A DNA stretch of 7,659 nucleotides from an uncultured Erysipelotrichaceae bacterium. GTDB lineage: Bacteria; Bacillota_I; Bacilli_A; Erysipelotrichales; Erysipelotrichaceae. The position numbers and the translations under genes are program-made. The DNA is taken from contig CAMOOA010000060.1 in assembly GCA_946621045.1 (NCBI GenBank), forward strand, positions 1 through 7,659, in the 5' to 3' direction. Below are positions 1 through 6,111 of this stretch, in pieces (position 1 is the stretch's first letter; every line of letters starts with the position of its first letter). Below the pieces are notes generated by a model. The model saw only the letters and a list, made by a program, of their open reading frames with translations, was not told where the DNA came from and did no database searches.

Positions 1-137
1 GGCTTCTACGTAATCCGCTCGGTTTCCGTCGCGGATTCTGCTCCATGGCACGTTCAGTCCGATTTCCTTTCCCCGCTCTCACCATACCGGGTTCGCTTCA
101 AATCGCTTGCGGACCTACTCCTCCACTTCTCTGCTTT
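1..137 (-). ncRNA. T-box riboswitch leader, 5' part (Stem I and the next hairpin), cut by the window edge
   Basis: Read leftward, this stretch has the ordered landmarks of T-box Stem I. They are an AGTA loop-E strand (116-119), a stem strand GGTCC, an AG-bulge block AGCGAACC (about 90-97), a distal-loop block GGTGAGAGC (75-83), the returning stem strand AAATCGGACT, and the loop-E partner GAAC (52-55) of the specifier loop. GATTT and AAATC, and GGTCC and GGACT, can pair to close the arm. A second hairpin follows, with 7-bp arms AATCCGC/GCGGATT (12-18 and 31-37) and an inner CGG/CCG stem. T-boxes bind a specific tRNA and let transcription continue when it is uncharged. The antiterminator with the T-box sequence and the regulated gene must lie left of base 1. 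With the usual one base after GAA, the specifier would be GTG (49-51, valine). GCC (47-49, alanine) is the main alternative, because it is followed by the usual A. The class is fairly sure and the amino acid is not. Confidence 0.75.
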
Positions 138-143
138 AGCGAT

Positions 144-171
144 ATTATAAAGGAAAGAAAATTATTTTCAA
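144..171 (-). promoter_or_regulatory. sigma-A promoter for the T-box leader transcript
   Basis: On the minus strand there is TTGAAA (166-171), a 16-base spacer, then a perfect TATAAT (144-149). Initiation is expected near base 137, just before the first T-box landmark. The spacing and the A+T-rich surroundings fit a strong vegetative promoter. Confidence 0.8.
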
Positions 172-232
172 CTCATTTATGAAATTATTTTCGAAACTTT
201 CCATCTGGTATGAAAATCTTTTCAGACAATGC
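172..232. other. Spacer with no visible terminator
   Basis: This A+T-rich gap lies between the phosphodiesterase stop codon and the T-box promoter. Only short, weak A/T inverted repeats are present (for example GAAAA/TTTTC, read leftward), with no G+C-rich stem plus T-run. Some transcripts of the phosphodiesterase gene may therefore continue into the T-box leader. Confidence 0.4.
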
Positions 233-2131
233 TTACTGCAGGTAAATCAGAACCTGACTCAGGCGGTAATAGAAATCCGCAAACCCCTGATGATTTTTGA
301 TCGTATCCAGCGCAAGCTGCGGATCATTTGTCAGAATCGCATCCACATTCAGCCCGATCAGACGTTCCATGGTCTCCTGCTCATTGACCGTCCAGACAAA
401 TACGCGTTTTCCCTGCCGGTGAAGCGCCTCCACCGTATCAAATGTCGCAAATGTTTCCTGAATGGAAAGGATGTCGCATGCGTCAAGGTTCTGAACATCG
501 CCGATGCCGATGACTGACGTATAGGCAAGCATGATATCCGGATACTTCTCCCGGATGCTCTTCAGCGTGTCATAGTCCTGCGAAGTGATGTCGCATTCCG
601 CCTGGAAATCATTGGCCCGGATGATTTCCACGACCCGGTCCTCGATTCCCTCATCATGCCCGTTGCGCTTGATTTCAATATTGATATACATCCTGCCTTT
701 GCAGAAACGGATTGCCTCCTCAAGAGTGGGAATCTTCGTGCCCGCAAATTCTTTGGAGAAGAACGATCCGTTGTCCAGATCCTTGATCTCGTCATAGGTC
801 ACTTCCCAGACATTTTTGTTTACGCCGGTTGTGCGTCTGAGATTGTCATCATGCATGACGATGATCTCTCCGTCCTTTGTCATCTGAACATCCAGTTCAA
901 TCGAGTTGACGCCGATCTCATATGCCTTTTCAAATGCCGGCATCGTATTCTCCGGCGCGGCAGCCGAATAGCCCCGGTGCGCCATGACCATGACGCCGGC
1001 GGTATTGCCGGAAAGAATTGCTTTGAACTGCCGGTAGCGGGAAGGAACGGAGAAATACAGCACCACCGCGCACACGACCGCAAACACCGCGTGTGCGATA
1101 CGCCGGTTGAACATCGACCGGCACTTCCGGAGCGGCGGAACCGTACCGTTTTCTTTAAGACAGTATCCATAATAATTTGACATGACAACGGACTGGAAGA
1201 AGGAAATGAAGATCCAGGACGCTATGGTTCCGACCGCAAGCGTATAGATCATTATGAATTCCGTTGTGAGAAGCTTCATAAGATCAAAGGCCGGTTCCAG
1301 CCAGTGAATCACACCGAAGATCAGAACCAGAACCAGAATCGAAAAGATAACCACGAGCGTACCGTACAGGATAACGGTTCTGAACATGTCAAACAGCAGA
1401 GACGGCAGCCGTTTCAGCGTGGTCAGCTTCAGGCTTTTGCGGCAGGCGGTCGGAAAGTCATCTCCTTCCACCGTCATGATTGTCATTGAGTAGATAATAC
1501 GCACGCTCAGGAGTGTCAGAATCAGGCATGCGGCGATATAGCAATACTGGAATACCGGGTATTTCTGAAAGTGCTCCAGAATAAAACCGGGAATCCGGAT
1601 AAACCGGGTAACACTGGAGGTATCAAACGCCTGAGCAATCGGAAATACGATCAGGAAATACGGAAGAATCGTCAGATTTTTCCATTTGATCTGCTGGACA
1701 ATGATATTCGCTGTATCCGCAAATGTCTTTTTTGCGTCTGCCCTGATATTGAACACCGAGGCATTCAGGATCCGGAGAATTCCGATCTGTTCAATTGCCG
1801 TAAAAATGCTCATCAGAATGCCCATAAACAGCAGCACGCCCCATGACAGCGGGTTTTTGAGCATATCCACGACATTGTACATGGCGATGTGGGATTCCTG
1901 ATTCACCACGAGCAGGAGACGCTCGCTGCAGGAAAGGAGCGGAAATACAATCAGCATGACGAAAATCTTGTAGCGCAGTTCAAACGAGATCAGCGCCCTG
2001 TAATTTCTCCGGATCAGAAGAAACGGTCTGCGTATCGCCCTGCGGACCATTTCGTCGCACTTCTCTTCCTCCGGCGACTTGTTTTCCGTATCGGAAGATG
2101 ATATCTGTTCTGTCACATTCTGTTTACTCAT
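233..2131 (-). CDS. Membrane-anchored glycerophosphodiester phosphodiesterase
   Basis: 632 residues. The N-terminal half (about 55-365) is a multi-pass membrane domain of the kind that precedes GDPD in Bacillota. A hydrophilic, acidic tail of about 30 residues comes first. The C-terminal GDPD domain (about 378-615) shows the family motifs: AHRG (His385, Arg386), PENT (394-396), IELDV (Glu412, Asp414), VMHDD (His427), NIEIK (Glu486, Lys488) and FVWTVN near 578. The family hydrolyses glycerophosphodiesters to glycerol-3-phosphate and an alcohol using a divalent metal. The membrane fusion suggests lipid- or teichoic-acid-derived substrates at the cell surface. All key residues are present, so it should be active. 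The start is uncertain. ATG 2131 has no Shine-Dalgarno site and sits 6 bases after a TATAAT. ATG 2050 (residue 28) has AGAGAAG 9 bases upstream and would give 605 residues without losing any domain. Confidence 0.93.
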   Translation of the reverse strand: MSKQNVTEQISSSDTENKSPEEEKCDEMVRRAIRRPFLLIRRNYRALISFELRYKIFVMLIVFPLLSCSERLLLVVNQESHIAMYNVVDMLKNPLSWGVLLFMGILMSIFTAIEQIGILRILNASVFNIRADAKKTFADTANIIVQQIKWKNLTILPYFLIVFPIAQAFDTSSVTRFIRIPGFILEHFQKYPVFQYCYIAACLILTLLSVRIIYSMTIMTVEGDDFPTACRKSLKLTTLKRLPSLLFDMFRTVILYGTLVVIFSILVLVLIFGVIHWLEPAFDLMKLLTTEFIMIYTLAVGTIASWIFISFFQSVVMSNYYGYCLKENGTVPPLRKCRSMFNRRIAHAVFAVVCAVVLYFSVPSRYRQFKAILSGNTAGVMVMAHRGYSAAAPENTMPAFEKAYEIGVNSIELDVQMTKDGEIIVMHDDNLRRTTGVNKNVWEVTYDEIKDLDNGSFFSKEFAGTKIPTLEEAIRFCKGRMYINIEIKRNGHDEGIEDRVVEIIRANDFQAECDITSQDYDTLKSIREKYPDIMLAYTSVIGIGDVQNLDACDILSIQETFATFDTVEALHRQGKRVFVWTVNEQETMERLIGLNVDAILTNDPQLALDTIKNHQGFADFYYRLSQVLIYLQ

Positions 2132-2137
2132 ATGTAA

Positions 2138-2146
2138 ATTATAACA
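2138..2146 (-). promoter_or_regulatory. Extended -10 promoter of the phosphodiesterase gene
   Basis: On the minus strand TGTTATAAT reads as an extended -10 (TG, one base, then perfect TATAAT at 2138-2143). No good -35 is visible at 16-18 bases, which extended -10 promoters tolerate. Initiation about 7 bases downstream would fall on or beside the A of ATG 2131. Confidence 0.6.
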
Positions 2147-2165
2147 ACACTGTCTGAAACAGTTA

Positions 2166-2202
2166 CAGGAAAAGAGCGTGCGTTTTGCCGTACGCTCTCC
2201 TG
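2166..2202 (-). terminator. Hairpin after the GNAT gene, probable weak terminator
   Basis: The 10-bp stem AGAGCGTACG/CGCACGCTCT (read leftward, one G-T pair; 2189-2198 with 2173-2182) has a 6-base loop and starts 13 bases after the GNAT stop codon. Only a short T-run (TTTT) follows, and CAGG/CCTG can extend the stem around a 3-base bulge. It probably reduces, rather than fully stops, readthrough into the phosphodiesterase gene, which has its own promoter. Confidence 0.5.
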
Positions 2203-2211
2203 TTTTCCGAT

Positions 2212-2976
2212 TTAAAGCCAGACAAAGCGGGTTTCAAAGTACTGTTCCACTTCGCCGACCGCATCGATGACTTCCTGCCTGTCATAGGAAGCGGTCTTAC
2301 TGACGACCCATTTTGCCTCACTGTCATTGCGGCGGTAGATGATGGCACATACCACTCCGGTAAAGCGTTCCAGCGGTTCATATACGCCGACAATGTAGGC
2401 ATCCTGAAATTCTCCGTCCGCCGCAAGCACATCTTCCACATATCCGTAATTGCAGGGATATTCCGTGTCCGGATAATGCGGATGCAGGCTGCCGTAAGGC
2501 CGGTCGACGGTGACGGTCACCGTCCTGCCAAGATACTCGGTTCCCATCAGATATTCCATCGGCACAGAGGTAATGCCGTCCCTGGTCTCTGCTTCGCCGC
2601 AGGTTTCAAACCCGAGCGCTTCATAGGCTGCCTTTGCGGATACGGCCGCATTAACCGTAATGCGCGAACAGACCGCGGCACGCGCCTCTTTGCGCAGTGC
2701 CTCAAACAGCTGCCGGGCAATTCCGGTCCTCTGTTTTTCCTTCCGCACAAACAGCAGCGCAATGTGATAATCATCCGTAAATCCGAGCGCCCCTTCCAGC
2801 GTGCCTTCATAGGCGCCCAGCCAGGACAGCTCTTCTCCCTTTGCGGAGACAAATTCCAGAAACGCCTTTGCGCCTTCCCGCGGGTAGCCGAGATTTCCTT
2901 CCGCGAAGAATACTTCCCGGATGAGATTCAGCGCATCGAGGACTTCATCGCCGGACAGTCTGCGGACAGTGATCAT
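2212..2976 (-). CDS. GNAT acetyltransferase fused to a short inorganic-pyrophosphatase-like domain
   Basis: 254 residues in two domains. Residues 1-143 are a GNAT fold. The acetyl-CoA-binding motif is QRTGIA (82-87), followed by the late strand/helix ITVNAAVSAKAAYEALGFE (106-124), typical of N-acetyltransferases. Residues 147-254 resemble a short family I inorganic pyrophosphatase. YPCNYGY (173-179) matches the E. coli enzyme's conserved block, and DGEFQD (187-192) aligns with its metal-binding DGDPVD, with Glu replacing the middle Asp. EAKW (220-223) aligns with the DAK segment. The hairpin carrying the phosphate-binding Lys29, Glu31 and Arg43 of E. coli PPase appears shortened or missing, so the substrate may not be pyrophosphate. 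Short stand-alone proteins of this type are often labelled inorganic pyrophosphatase in Clostridia. The start overlaps the sseB stop as ATGA with no clear Shine-Dalgarno site, implying translational coupling. The acetyl acceptor is unknown. Confidence 0.85.
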   Translation of the reverse strand: MITVRRLSGDEVLDALNLIREVFFAEGNLGYPREGAKAFLEFVSAKGEELSWLGAYEGTLEGALGFTDDYHIALLFVRKEKQRTGIARQLFEALRKEARAAVCSRITVNAAVSAKAAYEALGFETCGEAETRDGITSVPMEYLMGTEYLGRTVTVTVDRPYGSLHPHYPDTEYPCNYGYVEDVLAADGEFQDAYIVGVYEPLERFTGVVCAIIYRRNDSEAKWVVSKTASYDRQEVIDAVGEVEQYFETRFVWL

Positions 2977-3782
2977 ACTTCGAGAAGCTGGTCGTACAGA
3001 GCGACCGCATCCTTGATGACATTCTTGTCCAGTTCCGGCGTCAGTTTGAGAACCTGCACGGGAACGCCCTTGGCACAGGGTTCTGCGGCTGCTTTCAGCG
3101 CTTCTCCGAGTTCCTGGGTGAACTTATCGGTTTCCACGATCAGGCCGTGATTCACATTCGGTCCGATCATCATCTGCTTGTACCAGACACGGCTGATTTC
3201 CGGAATCGAGCGGCACGCTTCATATACCGCATTGACAAGCGCGGTCGGATAGACACGCGGCTCATCGAAGCGGACCGGAAGTTCCTGCGGGACTTCACCC
3301 TTTTTCGCGTTGACCGGTGCTCCGCCTACCGCAGAGGCCTTCTGTGTGTTGAGCTTGCTGATGAGGTCTCTCTGCAGAAGAATATTCGATGTGAACGGAT
3401 TGACGACAATGCCTGCCGCCTGTCCGCGGGTATCCGCAAAAATCGGTTCAAATTCCTTCAGCGTGCGGCCGAGGAATTCCCGTTTCTCACCTTCCGGAAG
3501 AGACAGCTTCTCCGCCTCCTGCGCATCGGTGAACACCGGAAAGAAATTCTTCTTGTCCGGTGTACTTACCATGATGAAATGAGCCTTGAGGTTTCCCTGC
3601 CCGTTTTCAAAACGTACCGGAACAAGGAACATCGCTTTCTGCAGTTCCTCAAACATCCGGATTTCATTATCTCTCGTCCGTGTCGTCCGGAGGGTTTCCA
3701 TCGCTTCCTTCAGGCTGTCATTCCGCACTTCTGCAGCGTTGATCCGTTTGATCACAGGTTGTTTATTCTGTTTTTTTGCCAT
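2973..3782 (-). CDS. sseB: SseB-family protein with N- and C-terminal SseB domains
   Basis: 269 residues, soluble, with no signal peptide or membrane segment. An N-terminal basic stretch (MAKKQNK) leads to the SseB-like domain (about 36-140), with ELQKAMFLVPV near 46-56 and PVFTDAQEAEKL near 82-93. A loop follows, then an SseB C-terminal-type domain (about 165-265) with a YPTALVNAVYEACRSIPEI segment (178-196). The family is named for an E. coli gene that alters serine sensitivity. Its molecular role is unknown, so the symbol marks family membership only. Start 3782 is chosen because a good promoter lies just upstream (3808-3836). A longer open frame to 3905 would run through that promoter and the rhomboid start. 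A GGGAG site sits 13 bases before the ATG, a long spacing. The GNAT/pyrophosphatase gene overlaps the end, so the two are made together. Confidence 0.85.
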   Translation of the reverse strand: MAKKQNKQPVIKRINAAEVRNDSLKEAMETLRTTRTRDNEIRMFEELQKAMFLVPVRFENGQGNLKAHFIMVSTPDKKNFFPVFTDAQEAEKLSLPEGEKREFLGRTLKEFEPIFADTRGQAAGIVVNPFTSNILLQRDLISKLNTQKASAVGGAPVNAKKGEVPQELPVRFDEPRVYPTALVNAVYEACRSIPEISRVWYKQMMIGPNVNHGLIVETDKFTQELGEALKAAAEPCAKGVPVQVLKLTPELDKNVIKDAVALYDQLLEV

Positions 3783-3807
3783 AGTATTCTGAATTCTCCC
3801 GCCCCTT

Positions 3808-3836
3808 ATTTTAGGAAATAATACTTTTTTTGTGAA
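3808..3836 (-). promoter_or_regulatory. sigma-A promoter of sseB
   Basis: On the minus strand TTCACA (3831-3836), a 17-base spacer and TAAAAT (3808-3813) form a near-consensus promoter. Initiation near 3801 would leave a leader of only about 19 bases, with the G-rich ribosome site at its very start. Confidence 0.8.
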
Positions 3837-3857
3837 CCCTGTCGCGGGTCCGGATAC

Positions 3858-3876
3858 TATAATTATCGCTGAGGTG
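3858..3876 (+). promoter_or_regulatory. -10 box and ribosome site of the rhomboid gene
   Basis: A perfect TATAAT (3858-3863) is followed by GAGGTG (3871-3876), 9 bases before the ATG at 3886. The expected initiation point near 3870 makes the leader about 16 bases. No convincing -35 is seen: 3835-3840 is AACCCT and overlaps the -35 of the opposing sseB promoter. An activator, or competition with sseB transcription, may matter here. Confidence 0.6.
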
Positions 3877-3885
3877 CTTAAAACT

Positions 3886-4461
3886 ATGAGACGTATTAAA
3901 TTCAATTCACCGGTCGTGCTCTGGTTCGCGATTATTTCCGCGGCAGTTCTTGCGGCCAGCTATGCGACAGGAGGTCTGATCCGGGATCAGTTCTTTGTCT
4001 GCTATAAGACATCGTTCGCCGATCCGCTGTTTTATCTCCGTCTGTTCACGCATGTGCTCGGACATCAGAACCTGACGCACTATACCGGAAACATGATGAT
4101 GTTTCTTCTGATCGGTCCGATCCTTGAAGAAAAATACGGCAGCAAGCGTCTGATTGAGATCATTCTGATTGTTGCGGTTGTGACCGGACTGATTCACATT
4201 CTCCTCTCGCCCAACACCGGTCTGCTCGGCGCCAGCGGCATCGTCTTTGCCTTTATTCTGCTGGTAAGCGTCACGGGAACCCGGAATGACGGTGAGATTC
4301 CCCTGACGATGCTGATCGTCGCAGTGATCTATATCGGCCAGGAACTCTATAACGGCGTCATATCCTCCGACAACATCAGTCAGCTGACGCACATCGTCGG
4401 CGGTGCAATCGGCGCAGTGTACGGGATGTCCGTACGTCCCCGCCGCCGCTCCTCCTACTGA
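3886..4461 (+). CDS. Rhomboid-family intramembrane serine protease
   Basis: 191 residues, mostly hydrophobic, with about six membrane segments. It shows the rhomboid signature in order. HxxxxHxxxN (His60, His65, Asn69) is in the second helix, GASG with the nucleophile Ser117 starts the fourth, and the partner His169 lies in THIVGGAIGAVYG of the last helix. Length and layout match the basic six-helix bacterial form (GlpG core). Rhomboids cut membrane-spanning substrates within the bilayer. The substrate here is unknown, although envelope quality control is plausible beside an HtrA protease. The basic tail RPRRR suggests a cytoplasmic C-terminus. The start is set by GAGGTG 9 bases upstream and a TATAAT at 3858. 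The frame is open back to an ATG at 3832, but that start lies upstream of the -10. No terminator separates it from the htrA gene 99 bases on, so cotranscription is possible. Confidence 0.92.
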   Translation: MRRIKFNSPVVLWFAIISAAVLAASYATGGLIRDQFFVCYKTSFADPLFYLRLFTHVLGHQNLTHYTGNMMMFLLIGPILEEKYGSKRLIEIILIVAVVTGLIHILLSPNTGLLGASGIVFAFILLVSVTGTRNDGEIPLTMLIVAVIYIGQELYNGVISSDNISQLTHIVGGAIGAVYGMSVRPRRRSSY

Positions 4462-4476
4462 TCCGCACGAGGTACT

Positions 4477-4516
4477 GTTCGCTTTGTTTTAAACAAATGT
4501 TCACACATCGTTCACA
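4477..4516 (+). promoter_or_regulatory. Candidate operator of the HtrA gene: phased GTTCACA boxes and an inverted repeat
   Basis: GTTCACA occurs at 4499-4505 and again at 4510-4516, exactly 11 bases apart. A partial copy, GTTCGCT, lies 22 bases before the first (4477-4483). Between them is a perfect inverted repeat TTTGTTT/AAACAAA around one T (4483-4497). Same-face spacing suggests cooperative binding of a regulator. From memory, htrA genes of Bacillus carry repeated TTTTCACA-like octamers recognised by CssR, so a CssRS-like secretion-stress system is one guess. I could not place a confident -10. Confidence 0.45.
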
Positions 4517-4542
4517 TTCAGAGATTACGATTCTCTTGTATC

Positions 4543-4550
4543 AAAGGAGG
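4543..4550 (+). promoter_or_regulatory. Strong ribosome binding site of the HtrA gene
   Basis: AAAGGAGG is a full Shine-Dalgarno match, 10 bases before the ATG at 4561. It fixes this start and therefore the presence of the N-terminal zinc ribbon in the product. Confidence 0.85.
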
Positions 4551-4560
4551 TACAAATAAA

Positions 4561-5988
4561 ATGACAGACTTTGAAAAAAACACATGGACCTGTCCCGTAT
4601 GCGGTCAGGAGAATAGCACAAACTTCTGTACTGCATGCGGAACACCGCGTCCGATCACTGAAACGGCCGCCGAACCGGTAAAAGCCGCAGTGAATGAACC
4701 GGTGAAAGAAGAAATCACACCGCAGGAACCGGCAAAGGCACCGGAACCGGTCAGAACCGAACAGAAGGAAGAAAAACCGGCTCCGAAAGCCGCTTCCGTT
4801 CCGCAGCCGGCCAAAGCAGCAAAGACAAAGAAGTCCCATCCGATTCTGACAGCCCTGCTCGCAGGTCTGCTTGGTCTTTGCGGCGGATACGGCGGCGCTG
4901 TCCTGGCGATGCGCAATATCGGTCCTGTTACCCTTCTGCCGGAAACAGAGCAGGCTGCGGCCGCTCCGGCGGAAGATACCGCTCAGGAACCTTCCGCAGC
5001 ACCGCAGGAAACTGCACCGTCACCGATTCCCGCTTCCGTTTCTGCAGTATCGATCCAGGATGTTGCGGAAAGCGCCAGCAAGACCGTTGTTGAGATCCAG
5101 ACCGAAAACACCGTCACCAGTTTCGGACTGTTCGGCGGAACCTACACATCACAGGCTGCCGGATCGGGCGTCATCTTCACCGAAGACGGCTATATCATCA
5201 CGAACAATCACGTTGTCGAAGACTCCCAGAAGATCACCGTCAAAACCTACAGCGGCGAAGAATATGAAGCAAAGCTGATCGGCACCGATGCCAAGACAGA
5301 CATCGCGGTCATCAAGATCGAAGCATCCGGACTGGAAGCCGCAGAGATCGGCAACTCCGATGAACTGCGTGTCGGCGATACGGCCATCGTAATCGGAAAT
5401 CCGCTCGGAACCCTTGGCGGAACCGTCACAAACGGCATCATTTCCGCGACCAACCGCGACATGGTCATCAACAACCAGTCGATGAATCTGATTCAGACCA
5501 ATGCGGCGATCAACTCCGGAAACTCCGGCGGCGGACTGTTTGACGGCAACGGCAAACTGATCGGCATCGTCAACGCAAAGGACAGCGGAATGACAAGCAG
5601 CGGCACCGTCATTGAAGGTCTCGGCTTTGCGATTCCGATCAATACGGCATATGAGATTGCGACCGAGTTGAAGGAAAACGGATATGTCACAACCCGTCCG
5701 ACGATCGGTGTCGGTCTCTCCACTCTGGATTCCGACTACGGAGTCTACAAGGCTGGTCTTTATATCACACAGGTATATGAAGGCAGCGGCGCGGAAGAAG
5801 CCGGCCTGAAAGAGTATGACCGCATCATCTCCGTCAACGGAACCGAAGTAAACACCTATACCGATCTCTCCAAGCTTCTGACCGAATGCAAAGTCGGCGA
5901 CGAAATCGAAATGGAGATTGAACGGGAAGGCGAGCATTCCACGGTCACCGTCAAACTGACCGGTCCGCTGGAATCCATGATGAGCTGA
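4561..5988 (+). CDS. Membrane-anchored HtrA/DegP-type serine protease with N-terminal zinc ribbon
   Basis: 475 residues. A cytoplasmic zinc ribbon comes first, with Cys11, Cys14, Cys23 and Cys26 in paired CxxC knuckles. A Pro/Glu/Ala/Lys-rich linker follows (about 32-92), then one membrane helix (about 94-117) and a second Ala/Pro-rich linker (about 125-160). The trypsin-like domain (about 163-370) has the full triad: His217 in TNNHVV, Asp247 in TDIAVI and Ser322 in GNSGGG. One PDZ domain (about 382-470) ends the chain. HtrA proteins degrade or refold damaged envelope proteins outside the membrane. With the triad complete it should be active. The added zinc ribbon could sense or tether something on the cytoplasmic side, which is inference. 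It has its own strong ribosome site and repeated upstream boxes, and a clear terminator follows. Family membership is certain. The specific subtype (HtrA, HtrB or YyxA-like) is not, so no symbol is given. Confidence 0.95.
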   Translation: MTDFEKNTWTCPVCGQENSTNFCTACGTPRPITETAAEPVKAAVNEPVKEEITPQEPAKAPEPVRTEQKEEKPAPKAASVPQPAKAAKTKKSHPILTALLAGLLGLCGGYGGAVLAMRNIGPVTLLPETEQAAAAPAEDTAQEPSAAPQETAPSPIPASVSAVSIQDVAESASKTVVEIQTENTVTSFGLFGGTYTSQAAGSGVIFTEDGYIITNNHVVEDSQKITVKTYSGEEYEAKLIGTDAKTDIAVIKIEASGLEAAEIGNSDELRVGDTAIVIGNPLGTLGGTVTNGIISATNRDMVINNQSMNLIQTNAAINSGNSGGGLFDGNGKLIGIVNAKDSGMTSSGTVIEGLGFAIPINTAYEIATELKENGYVTTRPTIGVGLSTLDSDYGVYKAGLYITQVYEGSGAEEAGLKEYDRIISVNGTEVNTYTDLSKLLTECKVGDEIEMEIEREGEHSTVTVKLTGPLESMMS

Positions 5989-6002
5989 TCCGATTGCATT
6001 TC

Positions 6003-6028
6003 ATCCCCGCTTCACGGCGGGGATTTTT
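6003..6028 (+). terminator. Intrinsic terminator after the HtrA gene
   Basis: A perfect 8-bp stem ATCCCCGC/GCGGGGAT (6003-6010 with 6017-6024), a 6-base loop TTCACG and a run of T (6025-6028) lie 15 bases after the stop codon. Confidence 0.92.
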
Positions 6029-6049
6029 ATACGTCAGACGATGTTCAAT

Positions 6050-6078
6050 TTGTAATTTATGCGGATTTTGGATACGAT
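6050..6078 (+). promoter_or_regulatory. sigma-A-like promoter of the symporter gene
   Basis: TTGTAA (6050-6055), a 17-base spacer and TACGAT (6073-6078) match the consensus at 4 of 6 positions each. The site follows the htrA terminator directly, so the symporter is transcribed on its own. A GGGGGAG ribosome site (6095-6101) sits 10 bases before the ATG. Confidence 0.6.
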
Positions 6079-6111
6079 AGAACGGATATCAGTTGGGGGA
6101 GATATGTACAG

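Noticed and set aside
656..1180. Rightward frame of 174 codons opposite the phosphodiesterase GDPD domain
   Set aside because: It is antisense to the conserved catalytic motifs and shows no domain or ribosome site.
2185..3150. Rightward open frame of 321 codons opposite the GNAT/pyrophosphatase gene
   Set aside because: It is antisense to a gene with clear domain motifs on the other strand, has no domain of its own and crosses the terminator hairpin.
3832..3885. Upstream ATG for the rhomboid gene
   Set aside because: It lies upstream of the TATAAT at 3858, lacks a ribosome site, and the ATG at 3886 has a well-spaced GAGGTG.
3783..3905. N-terminal extension of SseB with a hydrophobic signal-like segment
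   Set aside because: It would translate through the sseB promoter and into the rhomboid start. The promoter at 3808-3836 puts transcription initiation downstream of it.
5149..5937. Leftward open frame of 262 codons opposite the HtrA gene
   Set aside because: It lies wholly antisense to a complete protease with intact triad and PDZ domain, has no recognisable family, and is explained by codon bias in the real gene.
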